A stretch of 14,129 bases of DNA, from assembly GCA_050249355.1 (NCBI GenBank), contig JBFWQQ010000050.1, forward strand, positions 1-14,129, read 5' to 3'. This DNA comes from CAZAQK01 sp050249355. Its GTDB lineage: Bacteria > Pseudomonadota > Alphaproteobacteria > Rickettsiales > SXRF01. The notes under the pieces were generated by a model, which searched no databases, was not told the DNA's origin, and saw only the letters and a list, made by a program, of their open reading frames with translations. This document shows positions 7,184 through 14,129 of this stretch, one piece after another. The position numbers were made by a program, and so were the translations under genes. Each line of letters begins with the position of its first letter. The stretch's first letter is position 1.

Positions 7184-7900
7184 ATGAACCCACAAGACAA
7201 CCACTTACTGGAAACCATCAAAAGCATATTCGTTCCCATCCACCCCGCTGGCTGGCCGTTCATTACCATCTTTGCCGTGATATCGCTGGTGCTGGCTCTG
7301 ATATGGTCTGGCTTTGCCGTCATTGGCATTATCGCCACCGCATGGTGCGTGTATTTCTTCCGCGATCCGCCGCGAATCACCCCGCTGCGCGAAGGCCTGA
7401 TCGTTAGCCCGGCAGACGGCGTAGTGCAGAGCATCACCAGTTGCATCCCCCCCACCGAACTTGAATTAGGCACGCAGTTGCGCACCCGTATCAGCATTTT
7501 CCTCAATGTGTTCAACGTACACGTGAACCGCATACCGATCGAAGGCAGCGTCACCAAGCTGCATTACCATGCCGGTAAGTTCCTGAATGCAGCTTTGGAC
7601 AAGGCAAGCGAAGAGAACGAGCGCCAGTCCGTAAAGATCACCACCCCCAATGACCTGACCATTGGCGTGGTACAGATAGCGGGTCTGGTTGCCCGCCGTA
7701 TCGTCTGTGAGTTGAAGGAAGGCGAATCAGTGAAGACCGGTGAAAAATTTGGCATTATCCGATTTGGCAGCCGTGTAGACGTGTATCTGCCGCCGGATGT
7801 CATGCCGCTTGTCCTCGAAGGACAGATCGCAACCGGTGGTGAAACCGTGCTGGCCGACCTGCAGAGCAGTGAAGGCGAGCGCGTAGGCACCAAGCACTAG
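7184..7900 (+). CDS. psd: Phosphatidylserine decarboxylase proenzyme (short, type II form)
   Basis: 238 residues, typical for the short alphaproteobacterial Psd. It decarboxylates phosphatidylserine to phosphatidylethanolamine at the inner membrane and is made as a proenzyme that cleaves itself to generate a pyruvoyl group. Visible are one or two membrane helices (about residues 24-58), the catalytic Asp78 in SPADG, His113 in FNVHVNR, and the cleavage site Gly195-Ser196 in RFGSR, giving a long beta chain and a short pyruvoyl alpha chain of 43 residues. The D-H-S set needed for self-cleavage is complete. Four bases separate it from pssA, whose product makes its substrate, so the two form an operon. 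Only a weak purine stretch (AAAGAGAT) precedes the ATG. Confidence 0.94.
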   Translation: MNPQDNHLLETIKSIFVPIHPAGWPFITIFAVISLVLALIWSGFAVIGIIATAWCVYFFRDPPRITPLREGLIVSPADGVVQSITSCIPPTELELGTQLRTRISIFLNVFNVHVNRIPIEGSVTKLHYHAGKFLNAALDKASEENERQSVKITTPNDLTIGVVQIAGLVARRIVCELKEGESVKTGEKFGIIRFGSRVDVYLPPDVMPLVLEGQIATGGETVLADLQSSEGERVGTKH

Positions 7901-7904
7901 CGCT

Positions 7905-8702
7905 ATGCGCAGACGACGCACAGATAAACGCAGGCGACTCACCGAACAACCGATCAGTCGGCTGTTTCCCAACATGATCACGCTGGCAGGCCTGTGCTGC
8001 GGCTTGTCGGCCATACGCTTTGCCCTTGTCGGCCGCTGGGAGTTTTCCGTCGCGTTTATCATAGCCGCTGCGTTGATCGATGGCATGGACGGTCGCATCG
8101 CCCGCATGCTCGGCGCCACCAGCCTGTTCGGTGCGCAGCTCGATTCACTGTCCGACTTCGTGTGTTTCGGTATTGCCCCTGCCCTCATCATGTATATGTG
8201 GGCGCTGCACGACATTCGCGGCATCGGCTGGGCAATCACACTATTCTTCTGCGTGTGCACCGCATTGCGGCTGGCCCGCTTCAATACCGGCCTGTTCGAC
8301 GACAATACCCAGCCATGGGAAAAGCAGTTCTTCGTTGGCGTACCCTCGCCGTCGGGCGGCATATTGTGCCTGCTACCACTGGTGATTTCCCTGCAATATG
8401 CAGATGTGCGGCTGCCAGCCTCCATCACAGGCATCTATATGCTGATCATCGGCACACTGATGGCCAGCCGCATACCTACATTCTCAGGAAAAAAGATACG
8501 CATTAAGCACGAAATGGTGCCGTTCTTCATGCTGGCAGGCGGCGCGCTTATCACCTTATTCATCATAGAGCCTTGGTTATGCATACTCGTATTCGGAGTA
8601 AGCTACCTGGCTTCAATACCGTTCAGCAGACACACATGGAATAAATACAAGCAGAACGACCTAGCCGTGGCGCAGCTTCATCAACAGGATGGTGAGGGCT
8701 AG
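7905..8702 (+). CDS. pssA: CDP-diacylglycerol--serine O-phosphatidyltransferase
   Basis: 265 residues with a basic N terminus (MRRRRTDKRRRL) and about seven or eight hydrophobic segments. The CDP-alcohol phosphatidyltransferase signature DG-x2-AR-x8-G-x3-D-x3-D is complete: D62, G63, A66, R67, G76, D80 and D84. The enzyme joins serine to CDP-diacylglycerol in the inner membrane, releasing CMP; the product feeds Psd encoded just upstream. The N-terminal stretch PNMITLAGLCCGLSAI is typical of the PssA branch of the family, and the psd neighbour supports serine rather than glycerol phosphate or inositol as acceptor. Start ATG lies four bases after the psd stop with no strong Shine-Dalgarno sequence, so coupling is likely. 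The last 42 bases overlap the convergent SemiSWEET gene. Confidence 0.94.
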   Translation: MRRRRTDKRRRLTEQPISRLFPNMITLAGLCCGLSAIRFALVGRWEFSVAFIIAAALIDGMDGRIARMLGATSLFGAQLDSLSDFVCFGIAPALIMYMWALHDIRGIGWAITLFFCVCTALRLARFNTGLFDDNTQPWEKQFFVGVPSPSGGILCLLPLVISLQYADVRLPASITGIYMLIIGTLMASRIPTFSGKKIRIKHEMVPFFMLAGGALITLFIIEPWLCILVFGVSYLASIPFSRHTWNKYKQNDLAVAQLHQQDGEG

Positions 8703-8912
8703 CCCTAGGGTTATGCCGTTACACAGGATGATCGGCCAGCTGTCGATCAGTATACCATACCACAGCCAGCATGCCGCCCCAGCAGAGGCCAGCACGTACA
8801 TGCCAAGAGATATGCTGGTGGTGTTGCGTTCATGCACCACTTTGAAGGTTTGCGGCATATACGCAAAGGTAATAAGTATGGCGGCCAGATAGCCCACCCA
8901 CTCCGGATTCAT
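8661..8912 (-). CDS. SemiSWEET-family (PQ-loop) small sugar transporter
   Basis: 83 residues, three predicted membrane helices (about 5-24, 34-54 and 58-79), matching the triple-helix bundle of bacterial SemiSWEETs, which work as homodimers and carry sugars down their gradient. The PQ motif is present (Pro20-Gln21 in AYMPQTFKV), followed by the typical TTSISLGMYVL, and Asn65 in helix 3 is in the position of the conserved pocket Asn. The start ATG (complement of 8910-8912) has AGGGA seven bases upstream on the minus strand. It is transcribed towards pssA and its last 42 bases overlap the pssA end tail to tail. It is divergent from hisZ across a 90-base gap. The actual substrate cannot be told from sequence. 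Confidence 0.88.
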   Translation of the reverse strand: MNPEWVGYLAAILITFAYMPQTFKVVHERNTTSISLGMYVLASAGAACWLWYGILIDSWPIILCNGITLGLALTILLMKLRHG

Positions 8913-8944
8913 GAGAATATCCCTGATTTAGCGTGTTGCACATA

Positions 8945-8972
8945 TTGACAAACTTACGCTATCTTCTAAACC
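8945..8972 (+). promoter_or_regulatory. Possible promoter of hisZ-purA in the divergent intergenic region
   Basis: A consensus -35 TTGACA (8945-8950) is followed after 16 bases by a weak -10 TAAACC (8967-8972), 30 bases before the hisZ ATG. On the opposite strand the same bases read TTGTCA, with TAAATC 15 bases further on, so a divergent minus-strand promoter for the SemiSWEET gene may share this spot. The hisZ ATG has no visible Shine-Dalgarno sequence. Confidence 0.35.
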
Positions 8973-9002
8973 AATACACAGACTTTTCAATAGATTAAAC
9001 TT

Positions 9003-10145
9003 ATGGCTTCCCCATTGCTTCCTATAGGGTGTTACGATCTGCTACCGCCCACCGCCCGCCAGCATGCCGATCTGGCCAGCCAGCTGCTGCAGCTGTTCGA
9101 GAGCTACGGCTACCAGCAGGTCGCCCCGTCTCTGCTTGAATACAGCGATAACATTCTGGCCGGGCGCGATGATCTTTCAGCCCAGCTTTACCGCGTCATG
9201 GATGGCAGCAGCCACAAAGTTCTGGGCATCCGTCCCGACATCACCCTGCAGATCGCCCGGCTGGCGGCCAGCCGAATGTCCGAAAGCCCCCGCCCCCTTC
9301 GCGTCAGCTATAACGGGCTGGTGCTACGCAAACCGCAAGGCCAGCTGGAAACCAACCGCCAGTGGCGACAAGCAGGCATCGAACTGATCGGCGCCGATTC
9401 GCCCGAAGCCGACGCCGAAGTGATCGCCGTGGCAGTGGATGCGCTACATAAGCTGGGAATCACCGAGATGTCTGTAGACCTGAACCTGCCTGGCATCACA
9501 ACCAGCATCATGGAAATGGAAAAATTAAGCGACAACCAACGTAATGCACTGCTGGATGCCATAGCCCATAAGGACATGCAGGCTATAAAAGGACAAAAAG
9601 CCGATTGCAGCGAATTGCTGGCCGCATTGCTCCGGTCGGCCGGGGATGCCCATAGCGCCATACTGGCGATGGAGACGCTTGACCTGCCCGTAAAGGCAAA
9701 AAACCAGCTAAACCACCTGAAACAAGTGGTAGAATTGCTGCGCCAGCAGCAATTGCCCGGCTGCGGCATCACGGTGGATGCCACCGACGGCCGCGGCCTG
9801 AACTATCATCATGGCATTGGTTTTTCTGTATTCGTTATGGGTATCAGCCAGGAAGTGGGCCGTGGCGGCCGCTACCGTATACAGGATGGGCAAAAATCTG
9901 AATATGCCACCGGATTTACCCTTTATGTTGAAACTTTAAGCGCTATAGTGCCCCCGCCGCATGAGCCTATTCGCGTATGGGTACCGCAAGGTACCGCATG
10001 CAAGCAGACCGCCGGACTGCGTGCAAACGGGTATGTTACGGTGCATGCGCTACCGGGACAGGCCGATGACGAAAGCGAGGCGTGCCGCCATGGCTGCAGC
10101 CACATATATGTAAATGGAACGATAAAGGAAATAGAGACGCCATGA
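9003..10145 (+). CDS. hisZ: ATP phosphoribosyltransferase regulatory subunit HisZ
   Basis: 380 residues, the usual HisZ length and shorter than true HisRS (about 420). HisZ is a catalytically dead paralogue of histidyl-tRNA synthetase that pairs with the short HisG to form the first enzyme of histidine synthesis. Visible class II core blocks are LPIGCYDLLPP at the N terminus, SLLEYSDNI, IRPDITLQIARLAA, RVSYNGLVLR with RQWRQAGIELIG, and GRGLNYHHGIGFSVFV, which replaces the LDYYTG-type histidine-binding motif of HisRS. The HisRS C-terminal anticodon-binding domain is not evident, as expected. The stop overlaps the purA start by four bases (ATGA). Use of HisZ implies a short-form HisG elsewhere in the genome. 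Confidence 0.88.
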   Translation: MASPLLPIGCYDLLPPTARQHADLASQLLQLFESYGYQQVAPSLLEYSDNILAGRDDLSAQLYRVMDGSSHKVLGIRPDITLQIARLAASRMSESPRPLRVSYNGLVLRKPQGQLETNRQWRQAGIELIGADSPEADAEVIAVAVDALHKLGITEMSVDLNLPGITTSIMEMEKLSDNQRNALLDAIAHKDMQAIKGQKADCSELLAALLRSAGDAHSAILAMETLDLPVKAKNQLNHLKQVVELLRQQQLPGCGITVDATDGRGLNYHHGIGFSVFVMGISQEVGRGGRYRIQDGQKSEYATGFTLYVETLSAIVPPPHEPIRVWVPQGTACKQTAGLRANGYVTVHALPGQADDESEACRHGCSHIYVNGTIKEIETP

Positions 10146-11434
10146 CCAACGTTGCAGTGATCGGTTCACAGTGGGGAGATGAAGGTAAAGGCAAGGTGGT
10201 GGACTGGTTGTCCGAGCGCGCCGATGTGGTGGTGCGCTTTCAGGGCGGACATAACGCCGGCCACACGCTGGTAGTGGATGGAAAGACCTACAAATTGTCG
10301 CTGCTGCCGTCGGGTATTGTGCGCCAGAATAAACTTTCCGTCATCGGCAACGGCGTAGTGATCGATCCGTTCGCGCTGTTTGAAGAGATCGAGACGGTCG
10401 GCAAGCTGGGCATCACAGTAACTCCGGAAAACCTGCGCATTGCCGAAAACACCCCCCTGATCCTGAGTGTGCACCGTAAGGTGGATCTCACCGCCGAAAC
10501 TATTCGCGGCAAGGGCAAGATCGGCACCACCGGCCGTGGCATTGGCCCGGCGTATGAAGACAAGGTGGCACGCCGCGCCATCCGCGTATGCGATCTTGAA
10601 GACGAGCAGCTCCTGCGTGACAAGATCGAGAACCTTCTGATGTACCACAATGCATTGCTCACCGCAGCAGGCGGCGCACCAATGACCGTAGACGAGATCA
10701 TCACCCCGCTGCTGCAGATAGCGCCGCGCATCCTGTCGTTCGCAACACCGGTGTGGCGCCTGCTTGACCAGCAGAAGCGCGACGGCAAGCGCATCCTGTT
10801 TGAGGGTGCACAAGGCATGCTGCTCGATGTCGACCATGGCACCTACCCGTATGTGACCTCGTCGAACACGCTGGCTGGTATGGCTACCATCGGCAGCGGC
10901 GTCGGCATCGGCGCCATTGGCTACGTGCTGGGCATCACCAAGGCCTACACTACCCGTGTCGGTAGCGGCCCATTCCCGACCGAACTGAATGACGCGATCG
11001 GTCAGGAGATCGGAAAGAAAGGACACGAATTTGGCACCGTCACCGGACGCGCCCGCCGCTGCGGCTGGTTCGACGCCGTGTTGGTACGCCAGTCGGTCAA
11101 GATCGGCGGCATCAACGGCATTGCCCTGACCAAACTGGACGTGCTCGATGGCTTTAAAACCATCAAGATCTGCACCGGCTACCGCTATAACGGCGACATA
11201 TACGATTATCTACCCGCATCCATGAAGATACAGGAGGGCATCGAGCCGATATACGAGGAAATGGAAGGTTGGACAGAAAGCACCCACGGCAAAACCAGCT
11301 GGGCTAACCTGCCTGCGCAGGCCATCAAATATATCCGCCGCATTGAAGAACTCATCGAGTGTAATGTAGCGCTGCTGTCAACCAGCCCGCGCCGCGAGGA
11401 CACCATACTTGTGAACGATCCGTTTGACGACTAG
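10142..11434 (+). CDS. purA: Adenylosuccinate synthetase
   Basis: 430 residues from the ATG at 10142, close to the 432 of E. coli. It condenses IMP with aspartate using GTP, the first step from IMP to AMP. Visible are the N-terminal GTP/IMP loop SQWGDEGKGK with catalytic Asp13, His41 in GGHNAGHTLVV, IMP-binding GTTGRGIGPAYEDK, FEGAQGMLLDVDHGTYP, the TRVGSGPFPTEL loop, and TGRARRCGWFD near the aspartate site. An upstream in-frame ATG at 10082 would add 20 residues encoded by the hisZ 3' end with no family match; the start at 10142 gives the canonical N terminus MTNVAVIGSQWG and an ATGA overlap with the hisZ stop, with AAAGGAA (10124-10130) upstream. All key residues are present. Confidence 0.96.
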   Translation: MTNVAVIGSQWGDEGKGKVVDWLSERADVVVRFQGGHNAGHTLVVDGKTYKLSLLPSGIVRQNKLSVIGNGVVIDPFALFEEIETVGKLGITVTPENLRIAENTPLILSVHRKVDLTAETIRGKGKIGTTGRGIGPAYEDKVARRAIRVCDLEDEQLLRDKIENLLMYHNALLTAAGGAPMTVDEIITPLLQIAPRILSFATPVWRLLDQQKRDGKRILFEGAQGMLLDVDHGTYPYVTSSNTLAGMATIGSGVGIGAIGYVLGITKAYTTRVGSGPFPTELNDAIGQEIGKKGHEFGTVTGRARRCGWFDAVLVRQSVKIGGINGIALTKLDVLDGFKTIKICTGYRYNGDIYDYLPASMKIQEGIEPIYEEMEGWTESTHGKTSWANLPAQAIKYIRRIEELIECNVALLSTSPRREDTILVNDPFDD

Positions 11435-11567
11435 CGTCAGCTAAAGAAAGCGGAAAATACTGATATATTGTACTTTTTTGGGTTTTTTTGCCCCTAACAT
11501 TCATGCTTTTTTAAGGGTTATCCCATCATAATAGAGGGCAATATTTCAGGCATGAAAGGCGCAGGCC
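11435..11567. other. Intergenic region with three T-tracts between purA and the pseudokinase gene
   Basis: 133 bases without a gene. T-tracts lie at 11474-11479, 11483-11489 and 11507-11512, with centres about 9.5 and 23.5 bases apart, close to one and two helical turns, so the DNA may be bent. A -10-like CATAAT (11527-11532) follows, without a good -35. AAAGG (11555-11559) is a plausible ribosome site for the next gene. No convincing stem-loop terminator for purA was found. Confidence 0.4.
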
Positions 11568-13709
11568 ATGGCCCAGCAAGTGGCACGGGCAAAACCGGAA
11601 GGCAGCCATCACGACAGCCCGCCTCAAGAAAAGCAGGACGGCGGGGGCGCGGGTTATTTCACCGGATTCTTACAGGAATATCGCCCGCCTGAGCGCAGCC
11701 AGAATTACGACATTCTCAATAGCCGTTACCAGATCGAGTTGGGTAAACCGCTTCCGGAGCTCAATACCCGGCAAGCCACCGCCTATCAGGTGACCGACCT
11801 GCTGGAACCGCAGCATACCGTGTATGCATTGGTTTGTGCCATAGCTTCGTCACCTCGCCATGACACCATCGGCACGCTGATGGATAACCCACATCCTAAT
11901 ATCCTGCATCCACTGGATGCAGGGGTGGTACGGCTTTCACAGAACGATGAATCGCGCTTCGTCATAATACATGAGCGGCCAAAAGGCGAATCACTTTCCG
12001 CTTTTTTAGCGCGTGTTGGACCGCTGGGTGAAGAGTTTATCACCCGCGTGATCATCCGGCCCATGGCCATGGCCATACGCCACATGGAGGAGTGTCAACT
12101 TGCGCACGGACGCATCAATCCGGATAATATCTTTATCAAGGACACCCTGGTGATAGGCGAGTGTGTATCAGAGCCATGCGGTTATTCGCAGCCCTTCATG
12201 TTTGAACCGCTCGAACGCATACAATCGCACCATGCCGGCAAAGGATCACTTAATGCACAAGACTATTACGCCTTGGCCGTTGTGGTGGTGCATGCCCTGT
12301 TCGGCGCCAAGCACCTTTCAGCATATACACGCGATACCATGATCGATACCGTGCTGCGTGAAGGCACTTACTACACCCTGATCCGTGGTCGCAGCCATCC
12401 CGAAGCATACGACGATTTCCTGCGCGGCATGTTGCACGATATACAATCCGACCGGTGGAACTGGAAGCAATTGAAGCCGTGGTTGAATGGTAAACGCTTC
12501 AACGTACTGCCTCCCCCTTCCCCAACCGCGAATATTCGTCCATTCGAGCACAATCGCAAACAGGTATACACGCGGCGCGAGCTGGCAGAGGATTACTTCC
12601 GCGACTGGGTAAGTATTCCGTCGGCGCTTCGTGACAGCCAGTTCCTGCACTGGATGGGTGTCAGCCTGCGCAACAAACCATTGGCGGAGAATATCGAACG
12701 CATCATCGAAAGCATGAGCCAGCTTACGGTAAAGGAAGACGTACAGTTCAATGAACTGCTGATGCGTATTATCATACTGCTGGATCATGAAGGCCCGATA
12801 CGCATGTACCCGCTCTCATTCTATCCGGATTCCTTGCCCTGCCTGTACCTTGAGTATTACCGCGGGGATAAAACCAAGGAACTGAACCTGCTGTTACGCT
12901 TCCTGGAACAGAATATGGTGATGTTCTGGGTGAACCTTCAGAAACAGGGCGATACGGACGAGCTGGAACAGAACATAAAAAAGCCACTGCAGGCCATTCT
13001 TGAGCGTCTGGACAAAATGCGCGTGTGCATGCGCAATACAGGCCCGGGGTTCGGTGCCGAGCGCGTATTGTACGAACTGGATCCCGACTTGCCCTGCATG
13101 AGCCCCCTGGTGATCGGCAAGCATGTATTAACACTTGAGGACCTGCTTACGGAACTTGACCGGCTGGCGCCGGGCATGGCCAACAAAAACAATGCCATCG
13201 ATAATCACATTTTTGCTTTCATCGCGTCGCGCCTTGGGATCCAGCACGCCATACGCCTGCGTGAGCTGGAGAATATACCGGCGCTGGCCAACAGCCGGGA
13301 ATGCATTGCCTTGCGACTCATCTCCATGGCGCAGTACCGCTGCGGCAATATCAAGCTGTATGGCCTGAGCCACTGGATGGCACTGCAGCTGTTACCGATA
13401 TTCAGTAATGTGAAAAGTAGCACCATACGAAAACTGATACAGCGCAAGCTGAAGGAATCGGCTTCTAGCGGCTATGTGCAGGTCATGGCAAAAGAAATGT
13501 TGGATTCTGCGTTCATTGATCAGGATTATCGCAGTTTCAAACACGCATTATTCATGTATCAAGATAATATCAGGCGAATGGAATCGCTCCAGAAGAGTGC
13601 TCACCTTGAAAAACGCAGCAACCATCTGGGCCTGCAGATCGCTAAATTCATGGCCTACGGTATATTCCTGCTTACGCTTTTCAGCGTCACCAAGGGGGGC
13701 GGTATATGA
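11568..13709 (+). CDS. Membrane-anchored protein with an N-terminal Ser/Thr pseudokinase domain
   Basis: 713 residues. Residues 70-310 follow the protein kinase fold: TVYALV (strand beta-3), NPHPNILHPLDAG, HERPKGESLSAFL (hinge), LAHGRINPDNIFI (catalytic loop), DYYALAVVVVHALFG (helix F, Asp232) and DRWNWKQLKPWLNG at the end. The catalytic residues are missing: Val89 replaces the beta-3 Lys, HRD has become His180-Gly-Arg182, the Lys after it is Asn184, no DFG motif is seen, and there is no glycine loop. A phosphotransfer function is thus unlikely and a binding or scaffold role more probable. Residues 330-680 are a mainly helical region I do not recognise. One hydrophobic helix at about 689-707 anchors the C terminus, leaving the bulk presumably cytoplasmic. 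AAAGG lies eight bases before the ATG. The stop overlaps the start of the following membrane protein gene (ATGA), so the two are probably co-translated. Confidence 0.75.
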   Translation: MAQQVARAKPEGSHHDSPPQEKQDGGGAGYFTGFLQEYRPPERSQNYDILNSRYQIELGKPLPELNTRQATAYQVTDLLEPQHTVYALVCAIASSPRHDTIGTLMDNPHPNILHPLDAGVVRLSQNDESRFVIIHERPKGESLSAFLARVGPLGEEFITRVIIRPMAMAIRHMEECQLAHGRINPDNIFIKDTLVIGECVSEPCGYSQPFMFEPLERIQSHHAGKGSLNAQDYYALAVVVVHALFGAKHLSAYTRDTMIDTVLREGTYYTLIRGRSHPEAYDDFLRGMLHDIQSDRWNWKQLKPWLNGKRFNVLPPPSPTANIRPFEHNRKQVYTRRELAEDYFRDWVSIPSALRDSQFLHWMGVSLRNKPLAENIERIIESMSQLTVKEDVQFNELLMRIIILLDHEGPIRMYPLSFYPDSLPCLYLEYYRGDKTKELNLLLRFLEQNMVMFWVNLQKQGDTDELEQNIKKPLQAILERLDKMRVCMRNTGPGFGAERVLYELDPDLPCMSPLVIGKHVLTLEDLLTELDRLAPGMANKNNAIDNHIFAFIASRLGIQHAIRLRELENIPALANSRECIALRLISMAQYRCGNIKLYGLSHWMALQLLPIFSNVKSSTIRKLIQRKLKESASSGYVQVMAKEMLDSAFIDQDYRSFKHALFMYQDNIRRMESLQKSAHLEKRSNHLGLQIAKFMAYGIFLLTLFSVTKGGGI

Positions 13710-14129
13710 ACAAGATCATATTGATCCTGCTGATCCTGCTCAGTTTCGCCGCAGTAGTCGTGCTGCGGATGGGGGCTATTTTCGTGATGCTCGGGCTTTT
13801 ACCGTCCTTGATGGCGTATTATCTCGATCGCGATCCGAACCTCGCCACAATGAAAACCGTACTAACCTGCAATATCGCATCCATGCTGCCGATCTTATAC
13901 CCTATGATACGGGCAGGCTTCATGTTCGAGCCTTTCAACACCTACGAAGTGATCATGGACCCGTTTAACTGGCTTATCGCCTATGCTGGCGCGGCACTGG
14001 GCTGGTCGCTGATATTACTGTGCCGTATCATTGCGCGATTCCTGGATGCGCTTGCCTACGAATACCAGATACGCGAACTTGAACGTACACAGAAACACTT
14101 ACTGCAGGAATGGGGCACAGAGCTCGAAC
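13706..14129 (+). CDS. Multi-spanning membrane protein, partner of the pseudokinase (3' end outside window)
   Basis: The frame starts at ATG 13706, overlaps the pseudokinase stop by four bases, and stays open to the window edge (141 residues). A strong Shine-Dalgarno sequence, AAGGGGGG (13692-13699), lies six bases before the ATG. The protein begins with a hydrophobic stretch (MNKIILILLILLSF, then GAIFVMLGLLPSLMAYYL) and has further membrane segments around residues 50-68 and 86-106, followed by a charged, probably helical stretch (YQIRELERTQKHLLQEW) that may form a coiled coil. I do not recognise a family. The overlap with the membrane-anchored pseudokinase suggests that the two products work together at the inner membrane; that is an inference from arrangement only. 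Confidence 0.75.
   Translation, partial: MNKIILILLILLSFAAVVVLRMGAIFVMLGLLPSLMAYYLDRDPNLATMKTVLTCNIASMLPILYPMIRAGFMFEPFNTYEVIMDPFNWLIAYAGAALGWSLILLCRIIARFLDALAYEYQIRELERTQKHLLQEWGTELE

Noticed and set aside
10082..10141. Upstream ATG that would extend PurA by 20 residues
   Set aside because: The extra residues are encoded by the hisZ 3' end and have no family match; the start at 10142 gives the canonical PurA N terminus and an ATGA overlap with hisZ.
10166..11026. 286-codon open frame on the minus strand opposite purA
   Set aside because: It lies wholly inside purA, whose protein matches its family end to end. The antisense translation shows no family motif and has a composition rich in His, Arg and Gln typical of antisense frames of biased codons.
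11432..11443. Small inverted repeat TAGC-GTCA-GCTA at the purA stop as a terminator
   Set aside because: Only four pairs, overlapping the stop codon, and not followed by a T-run at the right distance.
12318..12788. 156-codon minus-strand frame opposite the pseudokinase gene
   Set aside because: No motif and no supporting context; the plus-strand protein continues through it with kinase-fold landmarks just upstream.
13474..13968. 164-codon plus-strand frame across the pseudokinase/membrane-protein junction
   Set aside because: It overlaps both genes out of frame. The frame from 13706, open to the window edge, has a strong ribosome site and clear membrane segments, so this one is a shadow.

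Overview
The window looks like the chromosome of an alphaproteobacterium. The clearest marker is the first gene, which matches the hybrid kinase CckA of the alphaproteobacterial CtrA phosphorelay almost motif for motif. The gene set (recA, alaS, short-form psd with pssA, hisZ with purA) fits this. The isocitrate dehydrogenase remnant resembles the long enzyme of Rickettsia and relatives more than the short enzyme of Rhizobium-type bacteria, so a deep branch near Rickettsiales, Holosporales or Micavibrio-like groups is possible. Genus cannot be told from this sequence. No tRNA, rRNA, transposase, phage gene or CRISPR array was seen.

Layout: 1-1446 is the 3' part of cckA. A short palindromic repeat (1489-1561) separates it from a CREST/ceramidase-like membrane protein (1567-2223). 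recA (2289-3326) has its own promoter and overlaps a YciI-family gene by one base. alaS (3673-6435) carries a short heptamer tandem repeat inside its coding sequence and overlaps by one base an unusual 225-codon frame (6435-7112). That frame holds the two ends of an isocitrate dehydrogenase with the catalytic middle missing and a nested palindromic repeat in its place. psd and pssA (7184-8702) form the phosphatidylethanolamine pair. A SemiSWEET-like transporter gene runs on the minus strand (8661-8912) and overlaps the pssA end. hisZ and purA (9003-11434) overlap by four bases. The window closes with a 713-residue membrane-anchored pseudokinase (11568-13709), which overlaps by four bases a membrane protein gene that runs off the right edge (13706 to end).

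Most genes are housekeeping: cell-cycle signalling, recombination, translation, phospholipid synthesis, and histidine and purine synthesis. The less ordinary parts are the isocitrate dehydrogenase remnant, three different short repeats that sit inside or against coding sequence (reminiscent of palindromic elements inserted into Rickettsia genes), and the two-gene pseudokinase/membrane-protein unit, which I could not assign to a known system.
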